From: Acidimicrobiaceae bacterium
GTDB taxonomy: Bacteria > Actinomycetota > Acidimicrobiia > Acidimicrobiales > UBA10347
Length of the DNA stretch: 5,147 bases
Assembly (NCBI GenBank): GCA_003485885.1
Contig: DNHM01000408.1
Span: 1-5,147, forward strand
Reading direction: 5' to 3'
The notes beneath the pieces are model-generated. The model was not told the DNA's origin. It was given only the letters and a program-made list of their open reading frames with translations, and did not search any database. Of the stretch, positions 1 to 5,147 are shown in pieces; position 1 is the first letter of the stretch; each line of letters starts with the position of its first letter. The position numbers and the translations under genes were made by a program.

Positions 1-1
1 G

Positions 2-2860
2 ACCGAACGGGCGCTCGCGGTCGCAGTTGGTGAGTTGAGCAATGTCAGCATTGCTGGTCGGTCTGCAATCCGTGGCCACGGTGGGCAGGCCACCGCGATT
101 ATCGAATTGTTCGACGCGATCAAGGGTTCGTTGCGGGGCTTCCACGACGAAGCCGACGTTGCTCGGGCTGCAGGCCACCGCAGCGACCTGGCTCACGTAG
201 TCCTTCCGTTCGGACACATGATCTGGCATCTGCCCGGCCCGATTTCGGCCCCGTTGGCCAGTTTCTTGCGGTCGGTGCTCAGCATCGCTCCTGCGACCGT
301 CGTTGTCGCGACCTCGGGCACTGCAGAGGCCGACCACGAGGTCGCTCGAACCATGCGTATTGCCGGCATCGAGTTTCCTCCGAGTAACCCGGCGTTACTC
401 TCACCACCGCTCGCCGATCACATCATCTCGGTTACCGACGCCGACGACGAAGTCCGAGCGGTGCTTCGAGAGGTCATTCAGCTCGTAGCGCAGGGAACCC
501 CGCTCGACCGAATCGGCATTTTTCATCCGGTACCTGATCCCTACGTTCGCATCCTCGAGCAGCAGTTCGCCGCGGCCAACATCCCCGCAAACGGGCCGTC
601 ACGACGCCGACTCGGCGAGACCATCGCCGGGCGGGTGCTCATGGGAGCACTGGCGCTTCCCTCTGATCGGTGGCGCCGAGATCGTGTCATCGCGCTCGTC
701 AACAGCGGCCCGCTGCGTCACGACGACAAACCGGCGCGACCTGCGGTGTGGGACATGTTGTCTCGATATGCGGGTGTTGTCGGTGGGCTGAAGGATTGGC
801 GAACCAAACTCCAGGGCGAGCTTCACCGCATCCAGATCGCCGAGAACGAAGCCGCCGAGGCGGGCAACAACAGCGGTGTGAAACGTATGATCGACCAGCG
901 GGCCGACACCGAAGATCTGGCGGCATTTGTCGACACACTTGCCCAGGGTGTTGCAGCTGTCGACTCGAGCGTTGGATGGCCAGCGCGAGCCGAAGCAGCC
1001 ACCCAGTTGCTCCACGGGCTGTTGGGCGGGCCGCAGCTCCGAGGCTGGTGGCCCGAAGCCGAACTGTCTGCGTTCGAGCAGGTTGAGTCGGCGCTCGAAC
1101 GTTTGGCCATGCTCGACGAAATCGAGCCGGAACCATCCATGGCGGTGTTCCTTCGGGCGTTGTCGTCGGAGCTGTCGGTGGCCCGCGGTCGATCCGGCCG
1201 GTTCGGCAATGGTGTGGTCTATGGCCCGTTGGCCTCGGCCCCAGGGCAGGATCTCGATGCCGTCTTCATTCTGGGATGCACCGAAGGTTTATGCCCGGCA
1301 GCTCGCCGAGAAGATGTGCTCCTTGCCGACAGTGTGCGCAAGCTGGCTGGCGGTGACTTGCCGCTGCGACTTGGCCAGATAGATGAACAACACCGGCTGT
1401 TTCTGGCAGCACTCGCCGCGGCTCCAACAGGAAACCGGTGGCTGCTGTTCCCCCGAGGCGACTTGCGAAGTAGCCGAAGGGCTCGCCCGTCTCGGTGGTT
1501 ACTCCCAACCGCATCTGCACTCGAAGGCAAACCGCTCTACGCGACCGACTTCGAAGATGAAAGCCCGTCCAGCATCTACGAGGTTGCCTCCCACGCCGAC
1601 GCACTGGTGCAGGCCAGTCATTTTGCGTCGGTCGATGAACGCGATATTGCCCAGGTGTTTGCCTATGTCCAGGACGGTGGAGACCCAGGAGAACATCCAA
1701 CGAGTGAACTTGTCGAGCGGGGTCTCCGTGTTCAGTTGGCCCGACGTAGTTCCGCGTTCACCGAATTCGACGGCAACATCGCCGGGTTCGGGGCCGGCGC
1801 TGGGGGCGACGTCATGTCGGCATCACGCCTCGAGATGTGGGCGACCTGCGGCTTCCGTTATTTTCTTAGTTACGTGCTCGGTCTTTCTGAACGCGACGAT
1901 CCGGAACACACCGTCGAGTTGTCTGCGCTCGATCGTGGGTCAGCCATGCACGATGTGCTCGAACGGTTCATGCGTGAACAGGTCCAGGCCGGTCCACCTG
2001 CGCCCGATGAGCCGTGGTCGACGGCGCAGCGGGCTCGTGCCCAAGAGATCGCAACCGAGAGCTTCGCCGAGTATGAGCGGCGTGGCCGAACGGGCCGTCG
2101 CATCGAGTGGGAAACCCAGAAGAGCGACCTGCTGGCCCTGATCGATGACTTCTTGACGAGCGATGATCAGTACCGGTTGGAACACTCGTCCACACCGGCG
2201 CATCTGGAGCTGGCCTTTGGCATGGCATCGACGGACCCGCTCGAGATCGCACTCGACGACGGCCGATCACTGCAGTTCCGGGGCATGATCGACCGTGTCG
2301 ACGAAGGTCCTCATGGGAACAAACGAATCGTTGACTACAAGACCGGCAGCGGCACGCAGTACAAGGGCCTAGCCGCCGAAGACGATCCCACCCGTCAAGG
2401 CACGTTGTTGCAGCTCGGGCTCTATGCCGAAGCGGCCTCGGCCCAGCTAGGAGCGAGTGGGGTCAGTTCTGAATACTGGATGGTCAACACAAGCGCAGGT
2501 TTTGCTCGGTTTGGTTATCCGTGGACACCAAGCCACCGCGACCGGTTGATCGATGTGTTGACCACCATCGCCGACGGCATCGAAGCCGGTGTGTTTGCAG
2601 CGATCCCGGGTGACTGGCAGTCATTTCGTAACACGTATGACAACTGCGCCTATTGTGACTTCGCCGGTGTGTGCCCGCGGGATCGAGCCGAACACGCCGA
2701 CGAAAAGGCCGACGCTCCTGAGTTGGCGGTGCGGGTTGCGTTGGTGCCCAAACCGAATCCCGAACCAGACACCGCAAGCAACCTGGGCACGACAAGCAAC
2801 CTGGGCACTACAGGCAACCCGGCCACTACAAGCGGCGGGGTCACGGGTGGCCGAACATGA
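2..2860 (+). CDS. AddB-like PD-(D/E)XK nuclease subunit of a helicase-nuclease complex (5' partial)
   Basis: This is probably the nuclease/scaffold subunit of an AddAB-type enzyme that resects double-strand DNA ends in the cytoplasm. The frame is open to the left edge and the residues before the TTG at 35 (TERALAVAVGEL) fit the family, so the true start lies upstream. Residues below count from that TTG. The first ~590 residues match the AddB/RecC-like helicase fold, with a block around 409-428 (ILGCTEGLCP then RRED) that in relatives reads roughly GLTEGxFP; no Walker A or B is visible. A PD-(D/E)XK nuclease follows: H639 in RGSAMH, D753 in GMIDRVD, D767 and K769 in IVDYK, and Q793 in QLGLYA, so it looks catalytically intact. 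C605 (ATCGFRYF) plus C871, C874 and C880 (C-X2-C-X5-C) form the AddB-type 4Fe-4S staple. A Pro/Thr/Asn-rich tail covers 881-941. The stop overlaps the helicase start by 4 bp. Family assignment is confident; AddB rather than an AdnA-like subunit is inference, because the N-terminus is missing. Confidence 0.9.
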   Translation, partial: TERALAVAVGELSNVSIAGRSAIRGHGGQATAIIELFDAIKGSLRGFHDEADVARAAGHRSDLAHVVLPFGHMIWHLPGPISAPLASFLRSVLSIAPATVVVATSGTAEADHEVARTMRIAGIEFPPSNPALLSPPLADHIISVTDADDEVRAVLREVIQLVAQGTPLDRIGIFHPVPDPYVRILEQQFAAANIPANGPSRRRLGETIAGRVLMGALALPSDRWRRDRVIALVNSGPLRHDDKPARPAVWDMLSRYAGVVGGLKDWRTKLQGELHRIQIAENEAAEAGNNSGVKRMIDQRADTEDLAAFVDTLAQGVAAVDSSVGWPARAEAATQLLHGLLGGPQLRGWWPEAELSAFEQVESALERLAMLDEIEPEPSMAVFLRALSSELSVARGRSGRFGNGVVYGPLASAPGQDLDAVFILGCTEGLCPAARREDVLLADSVRKLAGGDLPLRLGQIDEQHRLFLAALAAAPTGNRWLLFPRGDLRSSRRARPSRWLLPTASALEGKPLYATDFEDESPSSIYEVASHADALVQASHFASVDERDIAQVFAYVQDGGDPGEHPTSELVERGLRVQLARRSSAFTEFDGNIAGFGAGAGGDVMSASRLEMWATCGFRYFLSYVLGLSERDDPEHTVELSALDRGSAMHDVLERFMREQVQAGPPAPDEPWSTAQRARAQEIATESFAEYERRGRTGRRIEWETQKSDLLALIDDFLTSDDQYRLEHSSTPAHLELAFGMASTDPLEIALDDGRSLQFRGMIDRVDEGPHGNKRIVDYKTGSGTQYKGLAAEDDPTRQGTLLQLGLYAEAASAQLGASGVSSEYWMVNTSAGFARFGYPWTPSHRDRLIDVLTTIADGIEAGVFAAIPGDWQSFRNTYDNCAYCDFAGVCPRDRAEHADEKADAPELAVRVALVPKPNPEPDTASNLGTTSNLGTTGNPATTSGGVTGGRT
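2774..2845 (+). repeat. 18-bp in-frame tandem repeat encoding the nuclease C-terminal tail
   Basis: Four 18-base units start at 2774, 2792, 2810 and 2828. Units 1 and 2 match at 16 of 18 bases, with a 16-base exact match (2775-2790 and 2793-2808). Unit 3 matches unit 2 at 15 of 18, and unit 4 at only 12 of 18, so it is degenerate. Because 18 is a multiple of three, each unit encodes six residues, of the type TSNLGT (residues 914-937: ASNLGT, TSNLGT, TGNPAT, TSGGVT). The tract lies after the iron-sulfur cysteines in a probably disordered tail, so copy-number changes should be tolerated. It ends at the ribosome binding site of the next gene. Confidence 0.75.
2845..2860 (+). promoter_or_regulatory. 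Weak ribosome binding site and ATGA start/stop overlap
   Basis: GGGTGG at 2845-2850 lies 6 bases before the helicase ATG at 2857 and is an imperfect match to the Shine-Dalgarno core GGAGG. The ATG shares bases with the TGA (2858-2860) that ends the upstream nuclease gene. Such overlaps usually mean that ribosomes finishing the first gene re-initiate on the second, which would keep the two subunits in similar amounts. The overlap is seen directly; the coupling is inferred. No separate promoter for the helicase is visible. Confidence 0.6.
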
Positions 2861-5147
2861 CAGTGCAGCCGGAACTCATCGACGAACAAGTTCGCGAACA
2901 GGTGCGCCGCCATGGGCTGGGCGAGACGCTGTTTGTCGAAGCTGGTGCCGGGTCGGGCAAGACCACCTTGCTTGTCGAACGCATCGTCAACCTGGTGCTC
3001 GAAGCGGGTGTGCCGCTTTCGGCGGTCGCTGCGATCACCTTCACCGAGGCTGCGGCGAGCGAGCTGGCGTCTCGTATCCGAGCCAGGTTCGAACAGGTGC
3101 AAGCCGAAGCGATTGCAGCGGGCGATCCGGCCCGGGCCGACCGTTGTCGCCAAGCGGTTGCCGATAGTGACCTGGCAGCGATCACCACGTTGCACGGCTT
3201 TGCCAATCGAATACTGGGCGAGTTCGCAGTAGGTGCTGGTCTGCCTCCACAGATTCGTGTGCTCGACGAGGTCTCATCCCAACTGGCCCAAGAAGACCGG
3301 TGGCAGCGTTTCGTCGATCAGCTCTATGACACCGACCAACATGTTGGGTTGCTCCAAGCCGCATCGGCGCTGAAGATCCCGGTTGAACCTCGGTACCTTG
3401 ACCAATCGACCATGCGGGTCGTGGCCAGCCAGTTCAATCAGAACTGGGATCGGCTGCAATCGCTGATCACCGCCGAGTTCGCTCCCATCGGGGGCGACTA
3501 TGACTTCGCGTATTTCGACGGTCTGGTCCACGAGTTGGCCGCAGCCCGCAGCCTGAACAAGCTGTCCGATGACAAGCTCTATATCAGGCTGCAAGACCAG
3601 CTTCCCGAGATGCAAGCCATCGCTGCGATCGATCAGCCGCTCCGCAAGATGCGTGCGCTGACGCAGGCAAGCAAATGGGGTCCGGGTAGCGGCGGCAAGG
3701 GAGCTTCCTGGGACGGCGATGGCACGGTCGCCTACATCAAAGGCATAATCAAAGATGTCGAGCTGGCCAAAGAAGCGGTGTTGCGCCCGATCATCAATGA
3801 TGTGTTGTTGCGACTCTCGCAGGTGATAGCGAGTGAGACCTACGACGCTGCCCAAGCCCGACGGGCCGATGGTGGTCTCGAGTTCCACGACCTGCTGGTG
3901 TTGTCACGGGACCTGCTGCGCACGAACCCCGACGCCCGTCAGGTGTTGCACGACCGGTTTCAACATGTGCTTCTCGACGAGTTCCAGGACACCGATCCCA
4001 TCCAGATCGAACTGGCCGTGCTTATCGCGACCGGCGCCGATGATGTAACCGGGCTGTCATGGTTTGACATGCCGGTCGATGCGGGTCGGCTCTTCTTCGT
4101 GGGTGACCCAAAGCAGTCGATCTATCGCTTCCGTCGGGCAGATATTGCACTGTTCCTGCAGGCTCGTGATCGGTTTGCAGGCGAACATGGATCTGCCCAA
4201 CTCGAAGCGAACTTCCGCACTATGGAACCCATCGTGGCATGGGTGAACGCACTCTTCGACGAGAAGATGCCGGAAGAAACACCCGGCGCTCAGCCCAAGT
4301 ATCAGCCGCTTGTCGCAAGTCGCCAGTCCGAGACAGCCGAGCAACATGGGCTGCATCGACCGGTGCTTCTGGGTGGTCCGAACGAGAACGAGAAGATCCG
4401 GGCTACCGAGCTGCGCACGGTCGAAGCCGAAGATGTGGTCGGCATGGTGCGGGCTATTGCTGCCGACCCTGAAAGTTGGCCGGTATTCGATCGTGGCACG
4501 GGCGCGTGGCGGCCAGCCGGGCTCGAGGACATCACCATTCTTCTGCCGACCCGAACATCGCTGCCGTTCCTGCGGTCAACGCTCGATGAGGCCGAACTTC
4601 GCTACCGCATCGTTACCGGCACGCTCGTGTACGACACCCAAGAGGTTGTCGACGCGTTGGCCGCGTTGCGGGCGATCGATGATCCTGGCGACGAACTCAG
4701 CCTGGTAGCGGCGTTGCGGTCACCGCTCTACGCCTGCTCCGACATCGATCTTGTGATCTGGCGGCGCAACGGTGGCCGGTGGGATGTTCGAGCCCCGATC
4801 CCGGACACGATTGCGGCGTCGCATCCTGTAGCAGTTGCCGTTACCCATCTCCATGGTTTGTGGCGCGAGCGCTGGTTCCTGACCCCATCGATGTTGCTCG
4901 AACGGCTTCTGCGAGAACGCCGAGCAGCACTGCTGGCGTTTGGTGATCCACGCACGACCGACGTGTGGCGTCGACTTCGTTTCCTGGTCGACCAGGCTCG
5001 CTCGTTCGAAGAATCGAACTCGGGCGACCTTCGTGCCTTCACCCAATGGGCTGCGCTGCAATCTGGATCCATGGCCCGAGTGCACGAGCCACTGTTGCCC
5101 GAGACCGACGAGGCCGCACTCAGCATCCAGACGATCCATGGCTCGAA
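2857..5147 (+). CDS. AddA/RecB-like UvrD-family (SF1A) ATP-dependent DNA helicase, 3' partial
   Basis: This is the motor subunit predicted to unwind DNA from broken ends 3'-5' alongside the upstream nuclease. The frame runs from ATG 2857 to the window edge with no stop, giving 763 residues. Visible motifs are: I/Walker A, AGAGSGKTT at 29-37; Ia, ITFTEAAASEL at 60-70; Ic, TTLHGFANRIL at 110-120; LEFHDLL at 341-347, the block usually preceding motif II; II/Walker B, LLDEFQDTD at 372-380; III, FFVGDPKQSIYRFRRAD at 413-429; IV, LEANFRT at 449-455; and the start of the TIHxSKGLE motif, IQTIHGS at 757-763, where the window ends. All ATPase residues present look functional. About 220 residues between Ic and LEFHDLL fit the 1B insertion seen in RecB and AddA. 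Those families run to about 1,200 residues, so several hundred are missing, including motif VI and any C-terminal nuclease domain. That missing part decides between AddA/RecB-like and a nuclease-less helicase. GTG at 2863 is an alternative start; ATG is preferred for the ATGA overlap. Confidence 0.93.
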   Translation, partial: MTVQPELIDEQVREQVRRHGLGETLFVEAGAGSGKTTLLVERIVNLVLEAGVPLSAVAAITFTEAAASELASRIRARFEQVQAEAIAAGDPARADRCRQAVADSDLAAITTLHGFANRILGEFAVGAGLPPQIRVLDEVSSQLAQEDRWQRFVDQLYDTDQHVGLLQAASALKIPVEPRYLDQSTMRVVASQFNQNWDRLQSLITAEFAPIGGDYDFAYFDGLVHELAAARSLNKLSDDKLYIRLQDQLPEMQAIAAIDQPLRKMRALTQASKWGPGSGGKGASWDGDGTVAYIKGIIKDVELAKEAVLRPIINDVLLRLSQVIASETYDAAQARRADGGLEFHDLLVLSRDLLRTNPDARQVLHDRFQHVLLDEFQDTDPIQIELAVLIATGADDVTGLSWFDMPVDAGRLFFVGDPKQSIYRFRRADIALFLQARDRFAGEHGSAQLEANFRTMEPIVAWVNALFDEKMPEETPGAQPKYQPLVASRQSETAEQHGLHRPVLLGGPNENEKIRATELRTVEAEDVVGMVRAIAADPESWPVFDRGTGAWRPAGLEDITILLPTRTSLPFLRSTLDEAELRYRIVTGTLVYDTQEVVDALAALRAIDDPGDELSLVAALRSPLYACSDIDLVIWRRNGGRWDVRAPIPDTIAASHPVAVAVTHLHGLWRERWFLTPSMLLERLLRERRAALLAFGDPRTTDVWRRLRFLVDQARSFEESNSGDLRAFTQWAALQSGSMARVHEPLLPETDEAALSIQTIHGS

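Noticed and set aside
393..1502. Rare TTA leucine codons in the nuclease gene (for example at 1289-1291)
   Set aside because: A bldA-type regulatory meaning applies to Streptomyces and close relatives. At about 60% GC a few TTA codons are expected by chance.
1383..2141. Sense-strand 252-residue open frame in another phase inside the nuclease gene
   Set aside because: The 35-2860 frame carries all the family motifs across this stretch. The alternative frame is Arg/Ser/Pro-rich with no motif, and there is no sign of a frameshift.
3046..3066. Motif Ia reads TFTEAAA, without the Lys of the common TFTEKAA or TFTNKAA form
   Set aside because: AddA-type helicases often lack this lysine (for example TFTNAxA forms), so it does not indicate an inactive enzyme.
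2650..3195. Antisense 181-residue open frame spanning the junction of the two genes
   Set aside because: It lies opposite two well-recognised coding regions, is Arg/Ser/Ala-rich in the manner of GC-rich antisense frames, and shows no recognisable motif.
3274..3888. Antisense 204-residue open frame inside the helicase gene
   Set aside because: It is the complement of codons in the helicase 1B insertion region. The sense frame continues through it with motifs on both sides, and no ribosome binding site or family resemblance supports it.
5125..5147. Apparent truncation of the helicase inside its TIHGS motif
   Set aside because: The break coincides with the window edge and the frame is open, so it is a boundary effect and not a pseudogene.

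Overview
The window lies entirely inside a two-gene operon on the + strand and contains no intergenic DNA. Both genes are cut by the window edges. The first (2-2860) is the 3' part of an AddB-like nuclease/inactive-helicase subunit. The second (2857-5147) is the 5' part of an AddA/RecB-like superfamily 1A (UvrD-type) helicase. They overlap by 4 bp in an ATGA arrangement, so they are very probably co-transcribed and translationally coupled.

The DNA is GC-rich (about 60% by eye). The protein style, including the Asp/Glu-rich and Arg-rich composition and the wording of the AddB-like blocks, resembles high-GC Actinomycetota. An Acidimicrobiia-like, perhaps environmental, lineage is a plausible guess, but the window has no rRNA or marker gene to prove it.

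Layout: 2-1810 is the AddB/RecC-like helicase-fold region, without visible ATPase motifs. Positions 1811-2692 are the PD-(D/E)XK nuclease domain, with a four-cysteine iron-sulfur staple. Positions 2693-2857 are a low-complexity C-terminal tail containing an 18-bp tandem repeat. Positions 2857-5147 are the helicase, with motifs I, Ia, Ic, II, III and IV intact; the window stops inside the motif 'TIHGS-', just before the expected KGLE residues.

Together the two proteins should form a heterodimeric helicase-nuclease that processes double-strand DNA ends for RecA loading and degrades foreign linear DNA, the role shared by AddAB, AdnAB and RecBCD. Which of these architectures it follows depends on two parts outside the window: the N-terminus of the first protein and the C-terminus of the second. 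I see no mobile element, CRISPR, RNA gene or defence island. This looks like a core DNA-repair locus, not a new system.
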